Assembly (NCBI GenBank): GCA_934047225.1
Contig: OW203990.1
Coordinates: forward strand, 21,741,045 to 21,805,044
Direction: 5' to 3'
DNA from: Ypsolopha sequella
Lineage: Eukaryota; Arthropoda; Insecta; Lepidoptera; Ypsolophidae
DNA length: 64,000 bases
Positions within the stretch are counted from its first letter, which is position 1, and each line of letters opens with the position of its first letter. Made by a program: the position numbers and the translations under genes. This document shows, piece by piece, positions 34,471 to 45,657 of this stretch. The notes beneath the pieces were generated by a model. The model saw nothing but the letters and a program-made list of their open reading frames with translations. It had not been told where the DNA came from and made no database searches.

Positions 34471-35211
34471 TTGAAAAATAATTTAAACCCAAGGATCCTA
34501 AACATAAAAACCTCGAAAAATTATTATTTTTTAACGATATCATGTCCCCCTTCTCCTTTCTCTCCAAAGATTACCGAAACATACATATGAATAACGTCAT
34601 ACAATCAAGCCATTGTTGTTGAAATAAAACTTATGTCGCCATGCATAAAATAATAATCGAAGTAGGTGTACATTTTTTTAAATATTTTACATAACTCCTG
34701 TACCAAGACTTAAGTTTTACGACATAACACTAATTTAACTTAAGGCGATTACCATCGCCAAATTAGCAGCTCGATATTTGTAACTACGAAAATCAACGGA
34801 AACGACATTGAAATAACGTTCATATCAGCGCGCAATGCATAGTGGCTGTTACGACGCTCGCTGCGTCCTTGATAGGGCGAAATAGGAGAAAATTATACTT
34901 TTCACTTGGACGCGATTACTCGATTGAATAATCTTATGTTATATTTATAGCTATCAAGTTTATCTATTTATCAAAGCATAGATGAATTCAATCGGCCAAG
35001 CCACTCAGGAGCAGTAGGGAATTTGAGGTCAAAAAACACCATTCAGTAAAAAAAAAAAAACATGCAGAAGTTTTGATGGTATGAAAAAGAAAAATGTTGC
35101 ATATGTTGTCGAAGAGTTGATTATTCATAATACATTTTTTCTTTATTTTTGGTTTGGCCATAAACGAGGAGTAGGCTTTAGGAAGTACCCATTTGGCAAT
35201 AGTAAGGCCCT

Positions 35212-35332
35212 TAAATTAACATTATATCATTGCAGTATAGAAACGCAGAAAGAAAAGTAAATCTGGATGTTTTTTCATTTTCAAAAATTTTCTCTGTGTG
35301 TTTCTATACTGCAATGATATAATGTTAATTTA
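35212..35332. mobile_element. 121-bp palindromic MITE
   Basis: TAAATTAACATTATATCATT and GCAGTATAGAAACGCAGA are mirrored by TCTGTGTGTTTCTATACTGC and the reversed end. It sits at the left edge of the foldback loop. A half copy is at 2681..2737. Confidence 0.83.
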
Positions 35333-35577
35333 TATCTCTTGCGATGGATAAAAATTTATTTCTTTCATAGTTTACATAACACTAAGTTATACCTATTGGT
35401 GTTTATTAATTGGAACATGTTTGTGAATTTTGGCGATTGCTTTTTTTTATTTTCCTTACAGTTCATGTTATAGTTGTCACATTTCGGTGAATCCCTCATT
35501 TTGTAAACATGTATTATGAAAGTAGAACAGTGATTTGCACTACACTCTGCATTGTCGTCATACCGCTCCGGGCAACG

Positions 35578-35798
35578 GGTGTTAAGATGAAGTAGCGGAA
35601 GCCGGAAACTGGCGATATTACACGCATATACGAACAACTTTTCGTAAAAAAATTTAAAAAATCTGTTGTTTGGGTAACTTTTCTGTGGAACAGCAGATTT
35701 TATTTTGCGCAATTCGAGGTTTGGCTTCCTAGTAAAACTTGTTCGTATGGACGAGTACAATCGCCAGTTTCCGGCTTCAGCTACTTCATCTTAACACC
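35578..35798. mobile_element. 221-bp palindromic MITE
   Basis: GGTGTTAAGATGAAGTAGCG then GAAGCCGGAAACTGGCGAT is mirrored exactly or nearly so at the right end. A half copy is at 14153..14300. A 131-codon minus-strand frame through it (35365..35760) is an artefact of position. Confidence 0.85.
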
Positions 35799-36412
35799 GT
35801 AAGTATAAGCTGGGGTTTAGTCTCGCTAAATTAATGGCTCTAGTTAGTTATTATTTGGAGGAAGAGGTATCTTGGAGAGCGAAAAACAATACTTTAGGTA
35901 TTATCTGTTAAGGTAAGTTTTATTTTACGCGGTTAAGACAATAAGGCCCTTAATACCGCCAAATGGGTACTTTCTAAAGCCTACTCCTCTTTTATGGCCA
36001 AACCAAAAATATTGAAAAAATGTATTATGGATTATCAACTCTAGGACAACATATGCAACATTTTTCTTTTTCGTACCACCAAAACTTCTATATGAAAATT
36101 TTTTTCAACTGAATGGTGTTTTTTGGCTTGAATTTTCTACTGCTTCTAAGCGGATTAGGTGATTTAATTCATTTATGCTTTGATAAATAGATAAACTTGA
36201 TAGCTATAAATATAACATAGAATTATTCAATCGAACAATGACGCCCATGTGAAAAGTATTATTTTCTCCTATTTTGCCCTTTCAAGGACGCAGCGAGCGT
36301 CGTAACAGCCACCACGCATTGTGCACTGATTTGAACGTTATTTCAATGTCGTTTCCGTCGATATTCATACAGACAAACATCGAGCTGCTAATTTGGCGAC
36401 GGTAACCGCCTT

Positions 36413-37169
36413 GTGTGAAAATCACGAATGTTACAACTGACACAGAGCTTCATGTTTTATCTAATGAATAACAAATAGCAAGAGTTAGCTAAGGCTATAT
36501 AATCGTTGCTTTAGAGCAACGATTTCTTAAGTCCATATAAATTATCTTTCTCTATGATTTTTTACGGTTATGAGCTTTTCATTTATAGAGCTTTTGCTTC
36601 TTTACTATATTTTTAGCGACTCTCAAACTGAATTTACAATAGGAGTAAATCTATACTTAACCTCTTTTCATCTGCATTATCTTGAAGATCGCAGTCCAGA
36701 TCGTGGCTCGGACATTTAGACGATTGTTGTACTTACATAAATTAAAACAAAAAACATTTGTGAATGGCCACACGATAAATTCAAAATTTTAGAAACTCAA
36801 TGGCATGGCCCTTGTCCTTTTAAAAAGTATTTGGACAATAGACATTAATTGTTTAAACAATAGAAATAAAAATAAGTGATGCGAAAAAAATAAATCACAA
36901 TTTTTGGCTACAAAATTACCATTTTTAATGGCGTAATCAAGCATTTAAAAAAAGTTTATATTAATCCATAATTTGTTTAACAATTCCATGGTTAAGAAGG
37001 GAGAAAAAGTGTCCCATAGGTTATTTCCAAAACCAGCAAAATACCTACTTTCATATGTTCATACTCGTGATTAGTTTATCGCATAACAACGAACTATCAG
37101 AAAATTTATGAGAAAGCAGTTACTGTTATTGTTCATATCTTATGGTTCTATTGGAAAGTTTAGAAACAA
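36413..37169. other. AT-rich spacer
   Basis: No gene or repeat was recognised. Confidence 0.35.
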
Positions 37170-37844
37170 AAACCGACCAAGGGCGAGTCGCACTCGCGCA
37201 CGAAAGGTTCCGTACCATTATCTATAATAATACAGATCGCGCCAAACTTCTAGTTCGCTTCCCAAGAACGGCCCATACATTTTGTTCCTGCTGATGCGAA
37301 TCGTCCCGTGTTTAGAGGGGACTAAAAGTTTGGCGCGATCTGTACTCGTTAACTTGTAAAGCCTTCTTAGCCATGATAGTTTTTCTTTTAATTTCGTTAT
37401 GTATACTACTGCCGTGATGTTTTTCACGTCTCCAAATATAACCGTTTCGCCAGCAGGGGGGGGGGACACTTGACTCTAACAAAAATTAACACTTTTAAGT
37501 TTAATATTTCGCAAACGGAACCCTGGATCGAAAAATGTTCTTCTCACACCCCCAATATTTTTAGATTACCTATCCAACGACACCCTACACTAGGGGATAG
37601 ACGAGAAAAAAAAATCATCCCCACTTTACGTGTAGGGGAGGTACCCTAAAAAAAATATTTTTCAAAATTTTACTGTACCACTTTATCGGCGTAATAAATA
37701 TGTATACCCATGCCAAATTACAGCTTTCTAGTACTAATAGTCTCTAAGCTAAGTCGCGGACAAACAGACAGACAGACAAACAGACAGATGGACATGGCGA
37801 AACTATAAGGGTTCCTTGTTGTTGACTACGGAACCCTAAAAAAG
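37170..37844 (+). repeat. GTTCCGTAC-family repeat, near full length
   Basis: It opens AAGGGCGAGTCGCACTCGCG, CACGAAAGGTTCCGTACC and closes with a CAGACAGACAGACAAACAGA run, then ACTACGGAACCCTAAAAAA. This is the ubiquitous lepidopteran repeat also present at 16356..17585 and 34285..34470. It is interrupted by the MITE at 37231..37344. Confidence 0.6.
37231..37344. mobile_element. 114-bp MITE with perfect 19-bp TIRs
   Basis: TACAGATCGCGCCAAACTT is repeated exactly in inverted orientation at the other end. The terminal TA may be the target duplication. It is inserted in the GTTCCGTAC-family repeat. Confidence 0.85.
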
Positions 37845-38880
37845 CGAGATTTTACTTTTAGGAAAGCATAGTCAGTAAATAATGTTGACTCCGGTAGACA
37901 TTCGTTATCTGGTACGTATTCAACGTATTCCACTTATGATGTAACAAACTCCTTGTATGTGTTTTTTTATTATACCTACATTATGCTTATTTTTTCTTTG
38001 TACCTTTTGCCATTTGGTCTGTCAGTAAAGTTCAAGTTTCGTCAATAAAGTTGATCTCCTTGTTAAGACGCTACATTTGAAAGCTTACATTATAGCTATG
38101 CTAAAATTTATTTTCTCTGGGAGTCAGTGTAATTCAAATGCTAATGGTATATCCTTTTTGCTTCGCCGTGGTCGTGTAAAAAGGTTCAGAAATATTCCAT
38201 GTAAGAAGTCACATTTACCCGCGCATCAATGAATATTTCACTACGAAATTCGTAAATCGGCTATTCCCGAATATGTTATTTCCCGGGTACCAGATATGTT
38301 CATATTAAAATATGTAAATCCCGGTATTACCACGTCCAACCATATTTTCCTGTTACTCACTATGTAAATGTAGTACGCATAACAAGTCAACGCTCATTTT
38401 GGATTCTATTTTTAAAATTAACTTTTAAACTCTTCTTTGATTTTTTTTTATTTCTAAACACCGGAAAGAAATTTATTTTAATTTTATAAATGCTATGGGA
38501 CATCGAAAATTCATGGATGCAATCATCATCATTGGCTGTTGCATATAGCTGTTGATGGCTATAGATCCCAATGGCAGCACGGCATTTCTGGCCACATCGA
38601 ATGTAGATGAAGCGTGGGTCTGTAAGAGATGATGAAACACGACGTTGGATGCAATAAGACATTGTAAATCCATTTTCTACGATCAGAACATGGACTTAGT
38701 TTGCAATGAACATGCGAAAAGTGCTAGAAGAGCGTTTTTAGGTCTGATGAGAACCAGCTTTGCTTGGAGTATTGTGTTGTGTGATGTGTATAGGCAGTGT
38801 AATTTGATCACTTACTACGAACACATTTTAGGGCCATATTAATAAAGTTGTTTTGGAAAATATTAGATAAATGACTGAGC
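37845..38880. other. Spacer, no supported gene
   Basis: Minus-strand frames at 38387..38673 overlap in two phases and lack motifs. Confidence 0.3.
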
Positions 38881-39420
38881 AAGATTAGGGATAAAGACAG
38901 ATGTGTCTTGAATGGTGAAACAAAAGAAAACTTGGAACGCTGGAAGGACTATTTGAAATTTTTTTTGAATGTAAACAATCAGAAATAACTCCTCAAGATA
39001 GTCGCGACACAAAATAACCACTTACAGAAGGTTCACTGCACATAACTAGCGAAAACAGGCGCACGCACACATAGACGCGTACGTACGACGATCTCGGTCG
39101 AAGTCGGTCGAATGTCAATACGAAATTCTGCCAAGATCATCATACGTACGTGTCTATGCATGTATGCGTCTGTTTTCGCTCGTTGGTAGGAGTCAGCCTT
39201 CTGGTAGTATCTATTTTGTGGTCGCGATATATGTAGATAACAATGAAGACAACGTCAGAAGTATAAAAAAGTTGTACAGGCAATGAAATATATGAACGTT
39301 AGTAAAGTGACTGGATATGAAAGTGTCAGAAAAAATGCTAAGGAGAGGAGATAGCGTGGTCTGTTGTAGGCTCGTTAAATATACTAGACGAGCCGTCATG
39401 ATCTATGTTCACTGCAAGAG
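38881..39420 (+). pseudogene. RTE-like LINE linker/RT remnant, interrupted
   Basis: At 38881..38988 the frame reads K-I-R-D-K-D-R-C-V-L-N-G-E-T-K-E-N-L then E-R-W-K-D-Y-L-K-F-F-L-N, the linker that joins endonuclease and reverse transcriptase in RTE-type LINEs. After a 133-bp palindrome (39048..39180), a second part near 39260..39380 reads V-V-Q-A-M-K-Y-M-N-V-S-K-V-T-G-Y-E, then in another phase E-K-M-L-R-R-G-D, matching the start of the RT domain (K-A-x-G-x-D). The order and spacing fit one element broken by the insertion. It is frameshifted and dead. Confidence 0.55.
39048..39180. mobile_element. 133-bp palindromic MITE inside the LINE remnant
   Basis: AGCGAAAACAGGCGCACG and ACGCGTACGTACGACGAT are mirrored by ATCATACGTACGTGTCTATG and GCGTCTGTTTTCGCT. 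No clear target duplication was seen. Confidence 0.75.
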
Positions 39421-41715
39421 TGCAAAATCTACCATGGCATAAATCTTTTTAGTATTTGGCAAGCTGCAAGAAAATGTTTTGGTTGAATCAGCAATGGATG
39501 AAACAGAAACAAACAATACAACATGAACATGTAGGTACAAGTGGTACTGAGAAAAGGTGCGAGATGCGTGGATCATATTTGGATTTGGCATACATGTTTC
39601 TTTATGAAGTAGATCTGAAAAATGTAGCCATAATATATTTTTTTGTTACTGACAGCAAACAAAAGAACACAAAACTATGTGTACGTTGATCACCCGTATT
39701 TAATATATTTTGTGGTTTTTCGCACACTAAATTAATGTTCCCCACTATGCGCAAATTTAGAAATTCCTAAATTTAATGTGGTTTCGTCCCAGAATTTAAG
39801 TCACTAAGTTGGAGCATATTTCCCAAGTAAAGTCTGGGGCGAACCGTTAATAAATAACTCCAAGGATTTTATGTATAAGGAATCATTCGTTTGGTTTTGA
39901 AACCTTTGCGTTTGCTACAACAAATATGTTTACTAATTTTACTCGGTCATACGCAAAAATTACCTTTAGTCTTTCGTTACGTGAAACCTCTGGCATCTCG
40001 GGTACATATAAAGAGGTAAATAAATTATCTCAAACTTATATTTAATTTGCCTACGACTTGGAAAAATTAGTAAATATACCAAGCAAAATATTATTTTAAA
40101 AACTTGTTTTGATGATTTGCATAACCCTCAATACAATAAATTGGTTGAATTTCTGACAAGTTTGTGTTTTATTATTCTTGCGTCTAGCTTTGTTGATAAA
40201 ATTTTAATTAACGAACTTTTTCTTTCGGTCTTTGAACAGTTAAAATGTTCGCTCAAAAATAAGTCATTTTAACGAATTATACATCTTTGATACCATGACA
40301 AGAGTTTTTAATTAATGAAAGCGAAGTCTTTTACGATATTTTTTTGTGTTAAGTTGAATTCTTAGAAACCCAAGACTGCTTAATATTCGAGTGGTAAAGT
40401 GCTCCAAAAGCTAGTATTGTTTTCTTAGGAAAGCTTTACCATCTGAAAGCTTCCCGTGACAATGTTTAGTTAGACCCAGACAACTTTTACTTTAAATACT
40501 CAATGTCATTAATAATTATTTATATACGATTATGTAGGTATATGTACAGTTTGTATTATTATTTAAATAATTTAGCTTCTACATTATATACCTTATTTTA
40601 CATGTACACCGCCTCTTCAGCAATCTTAATGTATTTTTTTCCACCTAAAGGTTGTCTGGAAGAGATCGCTTTAAGCGATAAGACCGCCTATTTGTACTTA
40701 CCCTTTGTACTCGTATTTTTAAGTTCAATTTATTGTATTCTTTTTCTTTTGTGGTATATGAAAAAAATATATTTATATAAAACCAAATAATGTACTTAAA
40801 AACATGTTGCACAACTTTTCCGCAGTAACAAAACCAAGCAAATCAAACAAAAAGGGTTTTGGAGTTTTTTTGTTTTGAGCCTGGCCTCCCATACCCACCC
40901 GCCACAATACATATTTTTTCAAAATGGCCGCCTCCAAAATTTATTAAAAAAGTCAATAGTTGACATCATTGACGTACCGTTGACATGAATACAAACAAAC
41001 AATATTCTTTAAAAAGAGCTCGTAAAATGTCACATTTGTCAAATATTAAGCAACCAACGTTTTAGCGGGATCGTTTTGGTCGAAACGACATTCACCGGTA
41101 TCACCGTGCGTCACGCTCTAAAAAAAGTTCAATTTCTGATGCTATTATACGGCCGCTATTAAAATGGGAATGAAAAGTACTGTTTGCATAGTAGTACTGA
41201 TAAATTAATCATCTTGGTACTTATACCTATCGAGAGAAGTATATAATAAAATTTATTAGTTTAATGATTATTAACGAAGCTTCTCCAGAATATGCAATGA
41301 TCGCTGATATATAAGAACCATTCCCTAAATCTTTTAAGTTACAAAGAATAAATCTTTAAATTTTTCATGACAATTCTGTCACTATTAAGCGTTTAATTCT
41401 TATCATAACTTTACTAAAGGCTTCACGGAAAAAAAAATAAACTTTACAAAATATTCGCGATACTAAAAAAGTCCTCTTATTTCATAAAAATGCGTGAAAT
41501 TGACGTTTACTCTCTACTCCTGATAATATCAATACAACTTTGTTTGCTTAAATCTTCGAAACTTGACAATTTACGATGTCAGCAATAAGTTTTTAAAACA
41601 ATATTCCGGGTTTGCAAATAAAAAAAAGGCTGGCGGAAATTCGATAAAGGCCAAGATCTTCAACCCCCTTTCATACCTATACAAAAATTTCAGTACTTGG
41701 GCACTTAGTTATTAA
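39421..41715. other. Spacer with one retroposon hairpin relic
   Basis: At 40638..40712, CACCTAAAGGTTGTCTGGAA, GAGATCGCTTTAAGCGATAA and GACCGCCTATTTGTA is the hairpin 3' tail also found near 21578 and 51625, here best preserved. The 95-codon hydrophobic frame (40503..40790) that crosses it is not credited as a gene. Confidence 0.4.
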
Positions 41716-42107
41716 AATGCAAGTGCTCGTAAAGGCCCACTTTATATGCATCAAAACCGAACAAAAAGTCGATTATTTTGCCCTAGGGCTTTATTATTTT
41801 TTTTTTTTTATTTATTTACAATGGTTGGCTAGCCTGCAACCTTTTCCGTGTACCATGATTTTCATACTTTTTTTTCCACTGTTTAACGGCTCTGGATACA
41901 ATCCTTTTGAGCCAATCATAATTTAAAGTTCACAAGATTATATTTGTTTTATTTCCTCACACTATGCATTGAAAAACGTAGTAATGATACACGGGCGTAA
42001 GAGCAATAAATTACTCGGTGACGTTTAAAACACTCGCTACGCTCGTGTTTTAAATCGTCCTCGTAATTTATTCCTTTTCGCCCTTGTAGCATAAACTACT
42101 ATTAATT
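41716..42107 (+). mobile_element. CCCTAGGGCTTTATT element, copy 2 (intact hairpin)
   Basis: It is colinear with copy 1 and also has the hairpin 42005..42072. Arms of about 30 bp (AATAAATTACTCGGTGACG ... and its mirror) meet at CTCGCTACGCTCG. Confidence 0.82.
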
Positions 42108-42204
42108 CTGCAGAAAGCATTTAACAAATTATTCAGATTGACTTAAAGATACCCGTCCATTTACACCTAATATTACACCTAATAATACCTAATATTTTTG
42201 ATAA

Positions 42205-42420
42205 TATTGCATTTTGACCACCTCTGTGTTATTGTAGTGAACGTCTCCATATTTGTGCGAAGTATGGCGACAGGGCTCACCAAAAATCACACTGGGAGTT
42301 AGTAATCGTTGGTGAAACGTGGGTGTACGAATGTCTACTGTGACTTGCATTTCACAGTCCACACTCAAAAACATCTATTACTCCCCCTCGCAAATTCATA
42401 TCGTGATTATTAAATGAAAC
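42205..42420 (+). mobile_element. SINE copy, decayed
   Basis: GACCACCTCTGTGTTATTG is a remnant head. The body has ATTTGTGCGAAGTATGGCGA, CAGGGCTCACCAAAAATCAC and a CTGTGACTTGCATTTCACAG palindrome. Confidence 0.5.
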
Positions 42421-43643
42421 TTCCCATTCCTAACTTTCAACTAAAAGTTGCGTTGTAGTTAAGGTTGCCAACTTTTTTTAGAAGAAATAAAGTATATCTG
42501 ATTTCAGGGAAGGCAAATAAAAAGTACGGTCCTTTAGAAAAAAGTATTCTTTATTCAAGGGAGTTCGAAGATTTTTTGAAAAAAATGTCACGGTATATAG
42601 CTGCGGGCGGTAGGAACTAGGAAGGCCAGACTACATACTAACATCCTCAAATCCTTTTGTGAAACTGTATTTTTTGTGCTATTTGCATAAACACAAACGC
42701 ACAACATAAAAAAATATCACCCACAATGAAGGAAGTCATACATTTTCCCTTGGATTTCTTTACGGCTCTGTTTTTGTTTTCAGTACGTCTAATTTTATGT
42801 AAAGATTGAAATAAAGTATTTTCACGTACTTTATTGGTATTCAAAATTATAAAGTACAGGGACCCATAATAACGAAAGATACTTTATTTTAAAGTACGGT
42901 TGGCAACCCTAGTTGTAGTACATGTATAAACAAAAACAATATCAATCTGTTGTATACTAATATTTATTTAGCCCAAAATCAAATTGATAGTACAATATCA
43001 GAATAACGGCTGACAACAATTTTCAGGGATCCCAAGGTTCCAATAACTCGAAATTCAATAAAATATCGGTACAACCTATAGGATCGGATGTCACAAACAA
43101 TTTTCCCGATAAATTTTATGTTATCGTTACAGGCTGTAGTACTGTTTATTTTATGTTTTTATGGACGAGTATGGATTGTTGCAGGCAATAAAAAGCTGGA
43201 ATTTATTTAGATACAAATAAAACCCAATTTACAGTAAAAATCCAAGAATTTGTTGTTTCAAATGACGTATGGGTATGTAGGTACGTAAATAATTTATAGC
43301 ACAAAAAATAACGATGCACAAAGGCGAACTTAATGAATATTACCTGATATATCGAAAGTAGCAAAAAAACTTATTTATTATATGGATAAAGATTTAATTT
43401 TGAATTCTCTTTTTGTCACAGCGTTGAAACAAATAATTTTAAGAACATAAAAAAGAAAAAAAAAAGAATAATTCACTTTATCATATTATGTTTTTTTATA
43501 ACCAACTACGTCATTTTAAGTATAATTGAAATTACAACTCATGGATTATGTTCAAGCCTATAAGAACCTTGATTAATTATTCAATTAACTGATAAATTTT
43601 TGTTTGTATTATTTTTATTGATTAATGTGCAAATATTATTCTA
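42421..43643. other. AT-rich spacer
   Basis: No gene or boundary was recognised. AAAGTACG-type motifs recur at 42510..42545 and 42885..42905 (TTTAAAGTACGG) and may be the two ends of an element, unproven. Confidence 0.3.
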
Positions 43644-43760
43644 ATAGTACATTATGATACGAGAGCGATGAAACGTTTTCTGACCTGCAATCACACGAGT
43701 CGAGAAAAAGTTTCTCGCACGAGTTTCGTATAATTTTTTATAGTACAAGTGCGGAAAATG
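43644..43760 (+). mobile_element. GATACGAGAGCGATG element, internally deleted copy
   Basis: AGTACATTATGATACGAGAG, CGATGAAACGTTTTCTGACC and TTTCTCGCACGAGTTTCGT match 53376..53590. The segment between CTGAC and CTGCAATCACAC is missing here. Confidence 0.75.
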
Positions 43761-43795
43761 TATTAACCAACAAAACCTGATTAAGGAAATTATGT

Positions 43796-44118
43796 GAATT
43801 CACGATTTAAGGTAAACGAGAAAAAGGTTGGTTTTTATTTTTAATAAAATAACAAGTCAAATTTCCTCAACCAAAATCTAGGTATTGTTTGAGTTCTTTA
43901 TGATTCCTATTCGTCCAACGACGAGAAAAAGTGTGTTTGAAGACCTTATTTCAATCACTATTTTTATTGAGCGAAAGTTTTTCAATCACGTTTCTGTTCA
44001 ACAAGAATCTAGAAAAAAGTTCAAAAAATGTTATACTGATTTATCAAACTAGTAGCTTTTTCTTGAAAGTAGATACAGGACTTCAAAAAGTGCCAATAGC
44101 TTTACGGTAGCTCTTTTT
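43796..44118 (+). mobile_element. TTAA-family element, fragment
   Basis: GAGAAAAAGGTTGGTTTTTA, CCTATTCGTCCAACGACGAG and AAAAAGTGTGTTTGAAGACC align with 19871..20256. The ends are decayed. Confidence 0.55.
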
Positions 44119-44686
44119 TTTTTTTTAAATAGAAATAAAATAAAATCAGAGTGTGTAAAATAATGTCAACTCTGCTTTGAGTACCGAAGTTCCCAATAGT
44201 TTCAGCGTATTTACTTAGTATGCCGGAGTCAAAAATATTACATGCATATCCAATATTGCACATCAAAATTATTTCATGCATCACAAGAAAATTAGCCAGT
44301 ATTACTTTTACACAGAAATGCGAAATGTGGTCATTACGACCACATTTCACCAAAGTCGACCTTTCCGCGCTAAATATTGGCACCTAACCTAATGATGTGT
44401 ACTTGTCAGTTGCTTCCTTGAAAATAAAAAAGTTTATATTTAGTAAAAAGAACTTTTTGAATAATAACGTTAATTTGTTAGAAAAATATGATGTAGTCAA
44501 TTGCATTAGCCTACCTGATTCAACCTTGTTTGGGACTTAAGGCGATATTTAAAAGTTTTTGCATCCCTGTTACTCCATATGCGAAAAAACCCTCAGTCCG
44601 AGAGAGACGGATTCGTGGAAAAGTAGGAAAAAGTTTTTATTAATATAAAATGGACTAAAGTTGCTATCAAAATGTTGTTTAACCAG

Positions 44687-45417
44687 CGGGCCTATTATGC
44701 AGTGGCGTGCACAGAACTTTTTTCCGGAAAAGCAATCAGAAGGTCAAGATTGACAATAAAAAAAATATGAAAAAATTTAAATAACACTTTGAAAAAAAAA
44801 GATTGTATGACGCCAGGGTAGGCACTGCCTACCCTAGAGTGAACATTTTCATACAAACTTTTTTTTTCAAAGTGTTATTTAAATTTTTTTCATATTTTTT
44901 TTATTGTCAATCTTTACCTTCTGATTGCTTTTCCGGAAAAAAGTTCTGTGCACGCCACTGCTATTATGTATCTCTAGTTGCCAACTAGACTAGGTGCGTA
45001 TCATAAAAAACATAGATATACTATTGAATTCCGATTATCTAAGGATATGTTCGCACTTGAAGTGAGGACACAGTTCGTAAATAGTTCAATACCCACTAAA
45101 GGCAATTTTGAAAATACAGTTTTTATCTATGTTTTTGATGATAGGCACCCAGTCCAGTTGGCAACTAAAGATACAGAATAGGGGGGCAGCCCCCCTATTC
45201 TGTATCTTTAGTTGCCAACTGCACGAGGTGCCTATCATCAAAAACATAGCTAAAAACTGAAATTTCAAAATTGCCTTTAGTGGGTATTGAACTATTAACA
45301 ATCTGTGTCGTCACTTCAAGTGCGAAAATATCCTTAGGACATCGGAATTCGATAGTATATCTATGTTTTTGGTGATAGACACCCAGTCCAGAAGGCAACT
45401 AGAGATACACAATAAGC
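44687..45417. mobile_element. Dimeric palindrome (GGGCCTATTATG family)
   Basis: Two units face each other: about 44687..45187 (interrupted by the hAT-like MITE) and 45188..45417. They meet at a GGGGGGCAGCCCCCC centre. Outer ends are GGGCCTATTATGTATCTCTA and its mirror. Each unit keeps a 60-odd-codon frame ending Q-L-A-T-K-D-T-E, a side effect of the shared sequence. The monomer form is at 27225..27462. It is the middle layer of the nest. Confidence 0.78.
44700..44960. mobile_element. hAT-like MITE with 8-bp target duplication, copy 1
   Basis: It starts CAGTGGCGTGCACAGAAC and ends GTTCTGTGCACGCCACTG. It is flanked by CTATTATG on both sides (44692..44699 and 44961..44968), an exact 8-bp duplication. 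The empty site GGGCCTATTATGTATC exists at 27226. A CAGTGG terminus plus 8-bp duplication is typical of hAT elements. It is the youngest layer of the nest. Confidence 0.92.
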
Positions 45418-45657
45418 CCTAGATAATGTTAAAATCCATCTTATGAAATATGATCGCAATGCATATGTCATTCCAAATTGTTAAACCAGGAGACATGGTG
45501 TGGAAAAAGACCTCATTTCAATAAATATTTTTATCAAGCCGAATTTCTCCAATCACGTTTCTGGTCAACAAATCCCTAAAAAAAGAATCCAAATATCAAA
45601 ATAATACCTTGAAGTAGATATGCAAGTCCTAAAAGTTCTTTTTCTATAGCACCTTAA

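Larger units (their letters stand above)
34742..36412. mobile_element. 1.67-kb foldback element
   Basis: Arms of about 470 bp (34742..35210 and 35943..36412) are inverted copies. The ends are AAGGCGATTACCATCGCCAA and its mirror GGCGACGGTAACCGCCTT. The arms differ by scattered substitutions and small indels, so the element is old. The 730-bp loop holds two other palindromes (35212..35332 and 35578..35798). TTAA precedes the left end, but TTGT follows the right. There is no transposase. Confidence 0.82.
44541..45653 (+). mobile_element. TTAA-flanked element carrying nested insertions
   Basis: TTAA lies at 44537-44540 and 45654-45657. The ends are GGCGATATTTAAAAG and TTTCTATAGCACC. The flanking halves (44541..44686 and 45418..45653) match the uninterrupted element 59753..60167 part for part. 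The break falls exactly at AACCAG|CCTAGATA. This is the outermost, oldest layer of a three-level nest. Confidence 0.82.

Noticed and set aside
35365..35760. 131-residue minus-strand frame
   Set aside because: Most of it lies across a palindromic MITE in the loop of a foldback element.
40503..40790. Small membrane protein
   Set aside because: Hydrophobicity comes from AT-rich codons and the frame crosses a known hairpin tail repeated at 21.6 and 51.6 kb.
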